Shown: positions 17,421 to 26,405, counted from the first letter of the stretch. The stretch is DNA of 64,000 nt from Micromonospora violae (GCF_004217135.1 NZ_SHKK01000001.1:2790001-2854000), one strand, 5' to 3'. The notes: a model not told the origin generated them from the letters alone. Translations and numbers: made by a program.

Positions 17421-18566
17421 GTGCGAAGTCCCGTCATCGGAACCGCGCCGACGTCTGCGCCACGCCGATCCGCGCCGATCCTGGCCGACCGGCTGCGCGG
17501 GCTCGCCCGGCGGATGGTGCTGATCGCGGCCGCCGTCGGGGTCGGTTTCGTGGTGGCTGCACTGTTTCAGGGTCCTGCCGCCGCCGACGGGATACGTGGC
17601 GGGTCCGGTGATGAGCCTCGTCGGGACATCGCCGGCCTCATCGAGCGCGTCGCGCGGTTCACGGTCTCGGAGCGTCCCGGCCAGGACCATCAGCGAACCG
17701 CAGGCGCCGACGACCGCCACCGCGACCGGCGTCCTGCCCCGCCGGCCGGGTCGATCGGTGGCATCGTCGCCCTCGACGAGGACGCCCCCTCACCGACGCC
17801 TCCACGGCGGACGGGTACGTCGAGGGTGTCCGTGCCGCCGCCGCGCGTCGGCGCCTCCGACCCGTCCGGCGCGGCGGAGCGCGAGCCGCCCCGGCCGGCC
17901 CCCGTGGCCCGCGCAGCTCATCGGTCAGCGCACCGTGTCAACCTGCCGCGACCGCCGGCCGCCGTCGCGCCCGACGCACCTGCTCCGCATGGGCGGGCCG
18001 ATTCGCCCGTGGCGGGCCTGATCACCGCCGCCCTGCCGTCGGTCGTCGACATCGTGGCCACAGTGCCGGTCCGGCCTGTCGTCATGGCGCTGCTCCGTGT
18101 CGCCGACGCCGTTCTCCCACCGGCTCTCCTCCCGACGACGCCTCCGGCGGCGCCGCCACGGTCCGCTCCCCCAGCGTCCGGGCCGTCCACCGCGCCGGCG
18201 GCCGACCCGGCTCCGGCAGCGCCGACGCCACCGGCCGATCCAGTGCTGGCCCCCGTACCCGCCGCAGTGCCACCGGTCCCGGCCACGCCACCGCCGATGC
18301 CCGTCGTCGGCCCGGCACCGCCCACCACCTCGGCCGGGCACCACGCCGCGCGGGCGGGTCCGGTGGCTGCCGCGGCCGAGTTTTCCGGCCAGCCCGTCGC
18401 GCCTGTCGACCAGGACGCCGCTGGTGTCGGCGGTAAATCGACGCCCGGGCCGGGGCTGGTCTGGCCGCTCGACCGGCCGGCGCAGTTCGGCGCGGGGCAG
18501 CCCTGCGATCTCGTGCCGCTTCTGGTCGAGAGCCGAAACCTGTCCCCGATCACCCGCCCGGGCTGA
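17421..18566 (+). CDS. proline/alanine-rich exported hypothetical protein
   Basis: 381 residues from a GTG at 17421; upstream in-frame starts to 17301 exist, so the N-terminus is uncertain. One hydrophobic helix (MVLIAAAVGVGFVVAALF) is followed by GPAAADG, so the protein is exported or membrane-anchored. The rest is low complexity: long runs of Pro, Ala, Thr and Arg, with a short hydrophobic core (PVAGLITAALPSVVDIVATVPVRPVV) in the middle and a C-terminus ending CDLVPLLVESRNL. It resembles cell-wall-spanning spacer proteins of filamentous actinobacteria. It lies directly upstream of the two LuxR regulators and the lanthipeptide locus. Function unknown. Confidence 0.65.
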   Translation: MRSPVIGTAPTSAPRRSAPILADRLRGLARRMVLIAAAVGVGFVVAALFQGPAAADGIRGGSGDEPRRDIAGLIERVARFTVSERPGQDHQRTAGADDRHRDRRPAPPAGSIGGIVALDEDAPSPTPPRRTGTSRVSVPPPRVGASDPSGAAEREPPRPAPVARAAHRSAHRVNLPRPPAAVAPDAPAPHGRADSPVAGLITAALPSVVDIVATVPVRPVVMALLRVADAVLPPALLPTTPPAAPPRSAPPASGPSTAPAADPAPAAPTPPADPVLAPVPAAVPPVPATPPPMPVVGPAPPTTSAGHHAARAGPVAAAAEFSGQPVAPVDQDAAGVGGKSTPGPGLVWPLDRPAQFGAGQPCDLVPLLVESRNLSPITRPG

Positions 18567-18572
18567 GGTGGG

Positions 18573-18627
18573 TCGACCGACCCCGGTGGCTGGTCCGCGT
18601 GGCCTGTCCCACCCGCCGGTCGGTCGA
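18573..18627 (+). terminator. hairpin after proline-rich protein
   Basis: TCGACCGACC at 18573-18582 is inverted at 18618-18627 with a 35-base loop, just after the stop. Long-loop terminator, moderate support. Confidence 0.4.
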
Positions 18628-18764
18628 TCAGTGCCCGCACCCGTCCGTCACGACGGTGGCGCGGGCCGATGCCTACCCGTCTGTAGCGCACGACCGCCCC
18701 GAGCAACCCGTGGCTGTTCCGGGACCGGTGGTCGTCGTGACGCGTACCTGAGATCGGAGAAGAC

Positions 18765-19373
18765 GTGGTGATCCACGTTGTCGTCGCCGAGGACATGGGT
18801 TTACTGCGCGGGGCACTCTGCGCCGCGCTGTCGGGAGAGGAGGACATGGAGGTGGTCGCCGACGTGGAGGGAGTCGGCGAACTGTTGGCGGTGGTCCGGC
18901 GATGCCGACCACAGGTGGTGGTGCTGGCACTGACACCGGAGCTGCCCGACCCGGTGGAGGTGGTCGCCCGGATCGGCGTCGAGGCGCCGCACACCGCCGT
19001 GCTGGCGTTGAGCCCTCGGTGGAGCCCCGCCCTGGTGGAGGCGGCGTTGGCGGCCGGCGCGCGCGGCCTGGTCGGCAAGGACAGCTCACTGGGCGAGTTG
19101 GTGCGGGCGATCCGCGCGCTCGCGGCCGGGGAACGGGCGATCGACCCGGCCGCGGCGGTGGCGGTGCTGAGTCCTCCGGAGATGCCGCTGACGCCGCGGG
19201 AGATGGACGTGCTGCGGATGGCGGCCGAGGGTTTGCCGCTGAAGGAGATCGCCGTCCGCCTCTATCTGGCACATGGGACGGTGCGTAATCACCTGTCGGT
19301 GATTCTGCGCAAGACCAGGGCGCGCAACCGGTTGGAGGCGGTGTCGCGGGCACGGCGTAACGGCTGGCTGTAG
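18765..19373 (+). CDS. LuxR-type regulator with degenerate receiver domain
   Basis: 202 residues. The receiver-like N-terminus keeps the acidic pair (VVVAEDMGLLRGAL), but the strand that should end in the phosphorylated Asp reads PQVVVLALTPELP, with Ala at that position. The C-terminal HTH is intact: LTPREMDVLRMAAEGLPLKEIA...GTVRNHLSVI. It therefore probably acts without phosphotransfer, like ligand-controlled pseudo-receivers. RamR/AmfR regulators of SapB loci are of this LuxR type, and the lanthipeptide operon lies just beyond the next gene, so this is a candidate activator. The GTG at 18765 has GGAG nearby; GTG 18768 is an alternative. Confidence 0.85.
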   Translation: MVIHVVVAEDMGLLRGALCAALSGEEDMEVVADVEGVGELLAVVRRCRPQVVVLALTPELPDPVEVVARIGVEAPHTAVLALSPRWSPALVEAALAAGARGLVGKDSSLGELVRAIRALAAGERAIDPAAAVAVLSPPEMPLTPREMDVLRMAAEGLPLKEIAVRLYLAHGTVRNHLSVILRKTRARNRLEAVSRARRNGWL

Positions 19374-19377
19374 CCGT

Positions 19378-19417
19378 CGGGGGCGGGGTCCGGTGCAGAT
19401 GTCCGGGCCCGCCCCCG
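19378..19417 (+). terminator. hairpin between the two LuxR genes
   Basis: CGGGGGCGGG at 19378-19387 pairs with 19408-19417; the inner bases TCCGG/CCGGG extend the stem. It begins 4 bases after the stop. Confidence 0.65.
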
Positions 19418-19494
19418 TCGCCGTGCGGACCCAGTGAATGCGTGTTTGAATGTTGACGTTGTGTGATCATTATCGGAGTGCGGGAAGGCTCATC

Positions 19495-20079
19495 GTGATC
19501 CGTACCCTGCTCGCCCTGGACGGTGCCCTGGTGCTGGGCGCGCTGTCGTTCGTCCTCGCCGCCGAGGACGACATCCGCGTCGTGGCGGAGGTGGATCGCG
19601 GCGACGCGGTCTCCGCGGCGGTCCGCGCCCAGCGCCCCGACGTGCTGGTGGCCGACCTCGATGTCGTTGAGGGAGTCGATTCCGACCGCCTCGGTCCGTG
19701 CCCGGTGCTGGTGCTGGCCCGCCCGCAGCGGGCCTGGCGACTGCGCGGCATGATCTGCCCGAGCAGGACGGTCGGCATCCTGCGCAGCGACGCCGCCCCG
19801 CAGCGGGTCATCGACGGCATCCGCCGGCTCGCCCGCCGCGAGCCCGTGCTGGACGCGGATCTCGTCGTCGCGGCGCTGCGTTCGGACGGCCCGCTGACCA
19901 GCCGCGAGACGGAGGTGTTGCGGCTGACGGCGGCGGGGGCGCCGGTCGCGGAGGTGGCGGTGTCGCTCGGCCTCACCCGGGGCACCGTCCGCAACCATCT
20001 CGGTCGGATCGCGCGCAAGGTGGGTGCGCGGACCCGGGTGGAGGCGGTGCGGATGGCCGGCGAGGCGGGGTGGATCTGA
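19495..20079 (+). CDS. second LuxR-type regulator with atypical receiver
   Basis: 194 residues from a GTG at 19495 with GGAAGG six bases upstream. The C-terminal HTH is canonical (LTSRETEVLRLTAAGAPVAEVA...GTVRNHLGRIARK). The N-terminal domain keeps an Asp at the phosphorylation strand (DVLVADL), but the usual N-terminal acidic pair is reduced to a single Asp (LALDGALVLG), and the segment after it is shortened. It is a paralogue of the upstream regulator in the same orientation and converges on the lanthipeptide exporter genes with a 28-base gap. Target unknown; control of the ram-like operon is the natural hypothesis. Confidence 0.83.
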   Translation: MIRTLLALDGALVLGALSFVLAAEDDIRVVAEVDRGDAVSAAVRAQRPDVLVADLDVVEGVDSDRLGPCPVLVLARPQRAWRLRGMICPSRTVGILRSDAAPQRVIDGIRRLARREPVLDADLVVAALRSDGPLTSRETEVLRLTAAGAPVAEVAVSLGLTRGTVRNHLGRIARKVGARTRVEAVRMAGEAGWI

Positions 20080-20107
20080 CCGGCGCCGTCGGCGCGATGC
20101 GCGGGGC

Positions 20108-21886
20108 TCAGCCGGGCCGCGCCGCCGCCGTCTGGGACGGCAGCACCGAGTCGTCCCAGCAGCCGACGAGCACCCGGTAGGTGGCCGAACGGGTCAGCAA
20201 CTGTTCGTGCGTCCCGACCACGGGCTCGTCGCCGTCGAGGACCAGCACCCGGCCGGCCCGCAGCGCGGAGCTGATCCGGTGTGCGATCACCACGAGGCTG
20301 CCGGGGCGTCGGGCGAAGGCGGCCTCGACGGTCGCTTCCAGCGGCGGGTCCAGGTGACAGGTCGCCTCGTCGAGGATCACCAGCGGGGCGGGCGCCAGCC
20401 AGGCCCGGACCGCGGCGATGAGCTGGCGTTCACCGGCGGAGAGCAGGGCCGGCGCGACCGGTGCGCCCAGTCCGCCCAGGCGGGTCGCCAGGGGGCGCGC
20501 GCCGAGCGCGTCGAGGGCGCGCTCCAGCGTGTGGTCGTCGGCGTCCGGCCGCAGGTAGCGGAGGTTGTCGGCGAGACTGCCGGTGAAGACGTACGCCTCC
20601 TGGGGCACCAGCACCCGCATCCCGGCGAGAGCGGCCGGCTCGACGTCGGCGACCGTCGCTCCGGCCAGGTGGACCGTGCCTGCCTGCGGCGACACCAGCC
20701 CGGCGAGCAGGGCGGCCAGTGTGGACTTGCCGGCGCCGCTCGGGCCCACCACGGCGAGGTGGTCGCCGTCGGCCAGGGTCAGCGAGAAGTTCCGCAGGAC
20801 GGGCCGGGCGTGCGGGCCGTAGCCGAAGGTCAGGTCTCGGACCTCGACGGCTGGTGAACGGTCGGCAGGGCCGGTGGGCGGCCGGCGACGGGGCGTCCGG
20901 GCGACGGGCGGCGGCGGGCGCGGGTCGTCGGGGAGCGGGTAGGTACGCAGGATGTTCTCCAGGGTGACCGCGTAGCGCAGCCCGCCACCGCCGAGGCCCT
21001 GCACCAGGGTGTGCAGGGCGGGTTGCAGCCCGGTGGACACGTAGATCAACGCGCCCAGCACCGCGCCAGCGGTGAGACCACGCTCGATCAGCCACGGGGC
21101 GGCCACCATCAGCACCAGCAGTGGCAGCCAACCGCCGATGCCGAGGCTGAGGCTGCGGATCGCCGCCATCCGGGCGAGCCTGCGTTCGGCGGCGGCCTGC
21201 GCCGACACCCACCGTGCCACGTCGGCCGTCACGCGGGTCTGGGCACCGCAGGCCCGCACGTCACGGTGACCGGCCAGCGCCGCCGCCGCCGACTGGCCGA
21301 GCTGCTCACCGGCCCGGACGTAGGCGCGCTGGTGGGTGACCATCGCCGGCAACGCGGCGAGGAACACGACCAGACCCGCGACCAGCGGCGCGGCGGCCAG
21401 TCCCGCCGCCACCGGCGCCAGGGCGAGCAGGCCGAGCAGGGCCGCGCCGGCGGAGAAGAGGAAACCGCGGGTCACCATCAGCAGACCGGCGAAGGTGTCG
21501 CGGATGATCTCCATCTGGTGGGTCAGCCGGGTCACGGCGGCGCTGTCCGCCCGGCCACCCGACCGGATGGCCTCGCCCAACGCGCCCCGGACCACCTGAG
21601 CGGCCACCTCGTCGCGGAACGGCTCGACCACCGCGCCGAGGCTCCGGTACGTCCGACCGGTGGCCGCCGCGCCGACCAGCACGGCCACGGCGAGGACCCC
21701 CAACCAGGCCAGGCCGTTGAGGAGCCGTCCGGCCAGGAAACCCTCGTCGACGGCACGCGCGACCAGATAGCCGGCGAGCAGCGCGGGCAGCGCTTCGACA
21801 AGCGACCAGCCGCCGAGCCCGGCGAGCTCCCGTCGGCGGGCCCGCAACGCCCGCCAGGTCACCTGCCGTACGCCGGGACGGTTCAC
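20108..21886 (-). CDS. lanthipeptide ABC exporter, second half-transporter (RamB/AmfA-like)
   Basis: 592 residues, a fused membrane domain and ATPase. About six transmembrane helices occupy residues 1-300. The ATPase domain has Walker A VGPSGAGKST and Walker B LVILDEATCHLDP; the signature motif is LLSAGERQ instead of LSGGQ, and the switch His is VIAHR. Degenerate signatures are common in heterodimeric exporters, where one site hydrolyses ATP. Its GTG at 21886 overlaps the preceding transporter stop (GTGA), so the two halves should be made together and form the export pump for the SapB-like peptide. Confidence 0.85.
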   Translation of the reverse strand: MNRPGVRQVTWRALRARRRELAGLGGWSLVEALPALLAGYLVARAVDEGFLAGRLLNGLAWLGVLAVAVLVGAAATGRTYRSLGAVVEPFRDEVAAQVVRGALGEAIRSGGRADSAAVTRLTHQMEIIRDTFAGLLMVTRGFLFSAGAALLGLLALAPVAAGLAAAPLVAGLVVFLAALPAMVTHQRAYVRAGEQLGQSAAAALAGHRDVRACGAQTRVTADVARWVSAQAAAERRLARMAAIRSLSLGIGGWLPLLVLMVAAPWLIERGLTAGAVLGALIYVSTGLQPALHTLVQGLGGGGLRYAVTLENILRTYPLPDDPRPPPPVARTPRRRPPTGPADRSPAVEVRDLTFGYGPHARPVLRNFSLTLADGDHLAVVGPSGAGKSTLAALLAGLVSPQAGTVHLAGATVADVEPAALAGMRVLVPQEAYVFTGSLADNLRYLRPDADDHTLERALDALGARPLATRLGGLGAPVAPALLSAGERQLIAAVRAWLAPAPLVILDEATCHLDPPLEATVEAAFARRPGSLVVIAHRISSALRAGRVLVLDGDEPVVGTHEQLLTRSATYRVLVGCWDDSVLPSQTAAARPG

Positions 21887-23610
21887 GACCCACCGCCGGG
21901 CGGCTGGAAGACCGCACGGTAGTCGGGGTCGGCCCAGAGGTGCCGGTGCGGCGCCAGGCCGCGCAGCCGACCGCCGTCCAGCCAGGCGACGAGGTCGGCC
22001 GCCGCGGCCGCCGCGCTGCGATGGGTGACCACCAGTCGGGTACGCTCCCCGGCCCGACCCAGCACCGCCTCAGTGATCCGGTGTTCGGTCGCGGTGTCCA
22101 GGCTGGACGTCGCGTCGTCCAGGATGAGCAGCCGCTCGGCGGCGAACGCGCGCGCCAGGCCGAGGCGTTGGCTCTCGCCCCCGGAGAGCGGTGTGTCCAC
22201 CAGCGGGGTGCGGTAACCGCGGGGCAGACGGTCGATCACGTCGGCGACGGCCGCCATCCGGGCCGCCCGCAGCACCGCCGGGGTGGCCGGGCTCCGATCA
22301 ACCGGCGGCGTCGCCGCGTCGACCGGCAACGCCAACCCGATCGCGTCGTGAACTGTCGCGCCGATCAGCACCGGCCGGTCGAAGGCGTACCCGACGGCTC
22401 GACGCAGCGCCCCCTCGTCGAGGTCCCGCAGCGGCACACCGTCCAGTCGCACCTCACCGCCGTCGGGGTCGTACAGCCGTCCCGCCACGGCCGCCAGGGT
22501 CGACTTGCCGGCACCGGAGGCCCCGACGACGGCCACGGTGGCGCCGGCCGGCACGTCCAGGTCGATGCCGTCCAGGATGGGTCGGCCGTCGTCGCCGTAC
22601 ACGCGCACGCCGCGCAGTCGCAGGGTGCCGCCGCCGGGTGGCAGCGGCCGGTCGCCCGCCGGTGCGGCCGGCTGTGTCAGCAGCTCGGCGAGCCGGTGTG
22701 CGCCCGCGCGGCTGCGGACCAGGTGGTTCAGGGTGGCGAGCACGCCGCCGAGCCCGGCGCCGATGGCCGCGTACCGGACCGCGGCGACCAGTTCACCCGG
22801 CGTGAGCCAGCCCGCGCTCACGGCGTACCCGCCGACGGCGATGACGCTCAGGTTCAGCAGCGGCGCCACCGCCGAGGTGCGCGCACTCGCCCGGGCCAGC
22901 AGGTCCCAGCTGCGCCGGCCGTGCCGGTCCAGCTCCGGCAGGGCGGCCAGCACCCGTTCCTTTTCCCGGTGGGCGGTGCCGGCGGCGGCGATGGTCCGGG
23001 CGCCGGTCAGCGACTCCAGCAGTCGACCGGCGATGGTGCCGAGCACCCGTTGGTACCCGGCGCTCGCCGCCGAGGCGTCGGCCACGAAGACACGCATGAG
23101 GACGGTCAGCAGGCCGAGACCGGCGAGCAGGGTGACCCCGAGCAGCGGTTCCATGAGGGTGAGGGCGACGACACTGCCGAGCGGCGGAAGGACCGCCACG
23201 ACGGCCAGGACCACGGCGTTGCCGGCCTGGCCCGCGTCGGCGGCCTGCCCGGCCAGCCGGCCGACGAGATCACCCACCGGGTGCCGGCGGGTGGCGCGGA
23301 CGTCCACGGCGAACAGGTGACGCAGCAGACGCCGGCGCAGCCCGGCGGTGGCGCGTGCCGCACCGAACCCGCTGGCCAGGTCCGTCAGGGTGTCGACGCC
23401 GATGAGGACGACGACCAGGCCGCCGGCGGTCACCGCCCACCAGCCGGAACCGCCGGCGAGGGCGGCGTCGACGGCGCGGCCGAGGGCCGCGGGGAGCAAC
23501 AGTTCGGCGGCCGCGCCGAGCAGCGCGACCGCCGCGAGTCCGGCGGTCCAACCGCCGCCCGCCAGGACCGTCTGCCGCAGCAGCCTGTCCCCATTGGCGA
23601 ACGTCGGCAT
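21883..23610 (-). CDS. lanthipeptide ABC exporter, first half-transporter (RamA/AmfB-like)
   Basis: 575 residues. The ATG at 23610 is preceded by GGGAGG; a frame upstream to 23649 is less likely. An N-terminal six-helix domain is followed by an ATPase with Walker A VGASGAGKST, a canonical signature LSGGESQRLGLARA and Walker B LLILDDATSSLD, where Asp replaces the usual catalytic Glu of LLILDEA. Paired with the downstream half-transporter, whose signature is degenerate, the two make an asymmetric heterodimer. It lies 72 bases behind the precursor gene, beyond a hairpin that probably lowers its expression. Confidence 0.87.
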   Translation of the reverse strand: MPTFANGDRLLRQTVLAGGGWTAGLAAVALLGAAAELLLPAALGRAVDAALAGGSGWWAVTAGGLVVVLIGVDTLTDLASGFGAARATAGLRRRLLRHLFAVDVRATRRHPVGDLVGRLAGQAADAGQAGNAVVLAVVAVLPPLGSVVALTLMEPLLGVTLLAGLGLLTVLMRVFVADASAASAGYQRVLGTIAGRLLESLTGARTIAAAGTAHREKERVLAALPELDRHGRRSWDLLARASARTSAVAPLLNLSVIAVGGYAVSAGWLTPGELVAAVRYAAIGAGLGGVLATLNHLVRSRAGAHRLAELLTQPAAPAGDRPLPPGGGTLRLRGVRVYGDDGRPILDGIDLDVPAGATVAVVGASGAGKSTLAAVAGRLYDPDGGEVRLDGVPLRDLDEGALRRAVGYAFDRPVLIGATVHDAIGLALPVDAATPPVDRSPATPAVLRAARMAAVADVIDRLPRGYRTPLVDTPLSGGESQRLGLARAFAAERLLILDDATSSLDTATEHRITEAVLGRAGERTRLVVTHRSAAAAAADLVAWLDGGRLRGLAPHRHLWADPDYRAVFQPPGGGS

Positions 23611-23634
23611 CGGTCCTCCCGTGGGTACGCGGTT

Positions 23635-23666
23635 GCCCTGGGTGGGCACGTCTACCCACCCAGGGC
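23635..23666 (-). terminator. intercistronic hairpin behind precursor gene
   Basis: GCCCTGGGTGGG at 23635-23646 pairs perfectly with 23655-23666 around an 8-base loop. Placed between precursor and exporter genes, it fits a partial terminator or 3' stabiliser giving excess precursor mRNA, as known in other lanthipeptide operons. Confidence 0.65.
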
Positions 23667-23682
23667 CCCACGTGTGCGTGGA

Positions 23683-23802
23683 TCAGTTGCAGGTCGTGAC
23701 GGAGAGCGAGCTGTCGCCGCAGAGCAGCAGGCTCGCCCGGCTACCGCCACCGGTGCGGTCGGCCGGAGCCATCTCCAGGCCCTGGAGGTCCAGAAGTGCC
23801 AT
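23683..23802 (-). CDS. ramS: SapB/AmfS-like class III lanthipeptide precursor
   Basis: 39 residues, absent from typical ORF calls because of size. The leader is MALLDLQGLEMAPAD with the LLDLQ recognition motif of class III precursors. The core ends SRASLLLCGDSSLSVTTCN, holding two SxxSxxxC motifs (SRASLLLC and SSLSVTTC), each of which gives one lanthionine ring plus one dehydroalanine. It is nearly identical to the S. coelicolor SapB core as remembered, with Val for Ile and changes just before the ring. The mature peptide would be an amphiphilic surfactant aiding aerial hyphae. GGGAGGTG stands upstream of the ATG, which follows the synthetase stop by 5 bases. Confidence 0.95.
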   Translation of the reverse strand: MALLDLQGLEMAPADRTGGGSRASLLLCGDSSLSVTTCN

Positions 23803-23807
23803 GTCGT

Positions 23808-26405
23808 TCACCTCCCTTCCATCCGTTCGCTGGTCAGGTCGCCCCCGCTGTGACGGGGGAGTCTCGTCGCGCCCGGCAGGGGCGCGAGGAAGGGCAGCAC
23901 CGGCGGCTGGTCGTGCTGCGCGCTGGCCAGCGCGTACAGCACGCCGGCGGTGCCGGTGCCGAAGTCCATGGACAGCCGCAGCAACTGCTCACCGGGGAAC
24001 GCGGTCCCCTCCCGGTACGGCAGCGCGTGCCAGGTCAGCCGGTCCAGTTGCGCGTCGAGTTCGCGGCGGTCGGCATCGCCCGCCGAGGCGGCGAGGTAGG
24101 CGATGATGCCGGCCCGGCCGGCGAAGAGCCCGGACTGTGCGTAGAACGGTGAGCGGGCCGCCCGGCGGACCCCCGCGCTCGCCTCGGCGAACTGGTCGTC
24201 GGCACGGTGGCGTAGGTACTGGTCGAGGACCAGACCGATGCCGACGCTGCCGTGCGCCAGGTAGGGCATGGTGCGCCAGCCCTCGTTGACCTCCAGGGCA
24301 CCGTCCGGGCGCAGCACGCACCGGCGCAGGTCCTGACGCAGCGCCGTGGCGGCGTGCCCCAACAGCTCGTCGTCACCGCTGAGCTCGTAGAGCCGCACCA
24401 GCATCAGCGCCGCCCCGGTCCGGCCGCGCAGCAGCCCGGCGTACGGGTTGCGTCCGCCGCTGATGTCCGGGCCGGGGTCGTCAGCCAGCTGCCCGATCAC
24501 CCGCTCCGCGGCCCGCCATGCGGCGGTGTGCAACGATTCCTCCCCGGTACGCGCCGCGAGCTCGGCCAGGTTGAGCGCGATCCCGGACAGTCCGCTGGCC
24601 AGGCTGTGGTCCAGCCCGTCCAGGGGCTCTCGCAGGCAGATGTCGAGAACGTCCAGCGCGTCCTGCCGGCGTCCGAGGTGAACGAGCGCGTAGGCGACAC
24701 CGTGCAGCCCGTCGTAGAAGCCGCAGCGGGTGCCGGACGGGGGCGCTGTCGCGCGCCGGACCAGCCAGTCTTCGTGCTCGGGCCACCGCCCGGCGCCACT
24801 CTTGTCGAGCGCGTACAGCACCCCGGCCGCTCCGTGGGCGAGGTTGAGGCCGCCGCTGCGGAACTGTTCGATGTCACCGGGGAAGAGCCGGTCGTCGCGT
24901 TCGGGGGTGGCGCTGGCCACGATCGCCGTGGTCAGCCGTGCCCGCATCGCGTGCCAGTCGTCCGCGACCGGAGCCCCTGGGGGGTCGGCGCTGACCGGCG
25001 GAGCACCGGTGATCTCCGCGACCGCAGGGTCGAGGAAGGACCTCGGCACCGGGAAGTTCGCGGCGATGATGTCGGCCAGGTGCGCCACCTTCTCCGGGGC
25101 CAGCCGGACCAGCTGGGTCAGCGGCAGGAACAGCGCCAACCGCAGGCACGCCAGGGCGTACCGGTCGACTGCCGGCCCGCTTCGGTCCCTCGGTGCCGCG
25201 AAGCCCTGGTTGCGCAGCCCGGGTCGGCGGTGCCCGGCGATCGGGGCGGCCACTTCGAAGTCGACCAGGGCGACCCGGTCGTCCGGCCGGATCATGATGT
25301 TGAACAGGTGCAGGTCCCCGTAGACGAGGCCGCGCGCGTGGATCGCCGCCACCACGGATTCGACCTGCTCGTAGATCTGCCGGGCCCATCGGGCGTACGC
25401 CGCTCGGTCGTCGTCGGTCGCGTCGGCGTCGATCAGTGGGTACCGGTCGACCAGCACCTTGTTCAGTGGGCGGCCCTCGATGAACTCGAGTGCGAGGAAC
25501 CGGTGCTCGCCGAGCTCGAACTCGTCGTGTACCCGCGGCACCTGCGGCAGGTCGGCGAGTTGCCGCAGGGCCTGCGCCTCGCGGGCCAGCCGGGCGACGG
25601 CGTCGGTGCCGTCGGCGTCCAGGCCGGCGTGCGGTCGGGCCTCCTTCAGCACCACCTCGGTGTCGGTACGCAGGTCCCTGCCCACGTACAGTCCGCCGCC
25701 GTTGGAGAAGTGGATCACCCGCTCGATCCGGTACGGCACCTCGTTGGTGCTGGTGTCGTTGCGGGCGGCCAGGTGCGGGCCGAGGAAGTCGGGCAGGGTG
25801 ATCCAGGACGGTACGTGGAAGACGGGCTCGCGGCGGTCCGGCACCAGCGCGCCGGAGTCGTCCTCGATCGCCGGGACCACCTGGCCGTCGGCTGAGTGGC
25901 AGTAGCGGGCGGCGAAGCCGCCGTAGCGCACGTGGACCGGGCCGGTGCCGTAGCGGAGGTCACTGAGGATGTACGGTCCGGGTTCGCCGCTGAGCAGTTC
26001 GTCGAGCTCCTTGCAGGCCAGCTCCAGCTCCGCCTCGTCGTGGGGGTAGACGGTGATGAACTTTCCGCTGGCCGCCCGGGCGGCGTACTTGGAGTTGCGC
26101 AGGAGCAGCGTGCGCGGCCCGCGCAGGAACTTGAACGACAGGCCGCGGGGGACGCAGTAGGTCCAGACCGCGTCCAGCACCCGCTCGGCGTTGGGCAGTC
26201 CCGCTGACACGTGGATCTTCCAGCCCTGCTGCGGCAGCGAGCCGCCGTCGGGCGCGTAGATCAGCCAGTCGTCGAGCGGTTCGCGGCGCCAGCCGGCGGG
26301 CACCGGTCGTTCGGCGGCCGGGAAGACGGGCTGCGCGACGGCGCTGCCGAGCGAGTCGTAGAAGAGCCGATCTGCGGCGCAGTAGCTGTCGTAGCGTTCG
26401 TCCAC
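23808..26405 (-). CDS. ramC: class III lanthionine synthetase LanKC (RamC/AmfT-like)
   Basis: 865 residues from the GTG at 26405 (VDERYDSYCAADRLFYDS matches the start of RamC-type enzymes); an ATG at 26450 is the alternative. Order: N-terminal lyase-like domain to about 215, Ser/Thr kinase domain about 225-480 with VVLKE lysine at 254, YGDLHLFN catalytic loop at 362-369 and DFE metal site at 382-384, then a LanC-like cyclase from about 485 with GFYDGLHGVAYAL and LAHGSVGIGL. The LanC zinc Cys/His set is not obvious, as in other class III enzymes. It phosphorylates core Ser residues, eliminates phosphate and closes the rings of the precursor encoded 5 bases downstream. Confidence 0.93.
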   Translation of the reverse strand: MDERYDSYCAADRLFYDSLGSAVAQPVFPAAERPVPAGWRREPLDDWLIYAPDGGSLPQQGWKIHVSAGLPNAERVLDAVWTYCVPRGLSFKFLRGPRTLLLRNSKYAARAASGKFITVYPHDEAELELACKELDELLSGEPGPYILSDLRYGTGPVHVRYGGFAARYCHSADGQVVPAIEDDSGALVPDRREPVFHVPSWITLPDFLGPHLAARNDTSTNEVPYRIERVIHFSNGGGLYVGRDLRTDTEVVLKEARPHAGLDADGTDAVARLAREAQALRQLADLPQVPRVHDEFELGEHRFLALEFIEGRPLNKVLVDRYPLIDADATDDDRAAYARWARQIYEQVESVVAAIHARGLVYGDLHLFNIMIRPDDRVALVDFEVAAPIAGHRRPGLRNQGFAAPRDRSGPAVDRYALACLRLALFLPLTQLVRLAPEKVAHLADIIAANFPVPRSFLDPAVAEITGAPPVSADPPGAPVADDWHAMRARLTTAIVASATPERDDRLFPGDIEQFRSGGLNLAHGAAGVLYALDKSGAGRWPEHEDWLVRRATAPPSGTRCGFYDGLHGVAYALVHLGRRQDALDVLDICLREPLDGLDHSLASGLSGIALNLAELAARTGEESLHTAAWRAAERVIGQLADDPGPDISGGRNPYAGLLRGRTGAALMLVRLYELSGDDELLGHAATALRQDLRRCVLRPDGALEVNEGWRTMPYLAHGSVGIGLVLDQYLRHRADDQFAEASAGVRRAARSPFYAQSGLFAGRAGIIAYLAASAGDADRRELDAQLDRLTWHALPYREGTAFPGEQLLRLSMDFGTGTAGVLYALASAQHDQPPVLPFLAPLPGATRLPRHSGGDLTSERMEGR

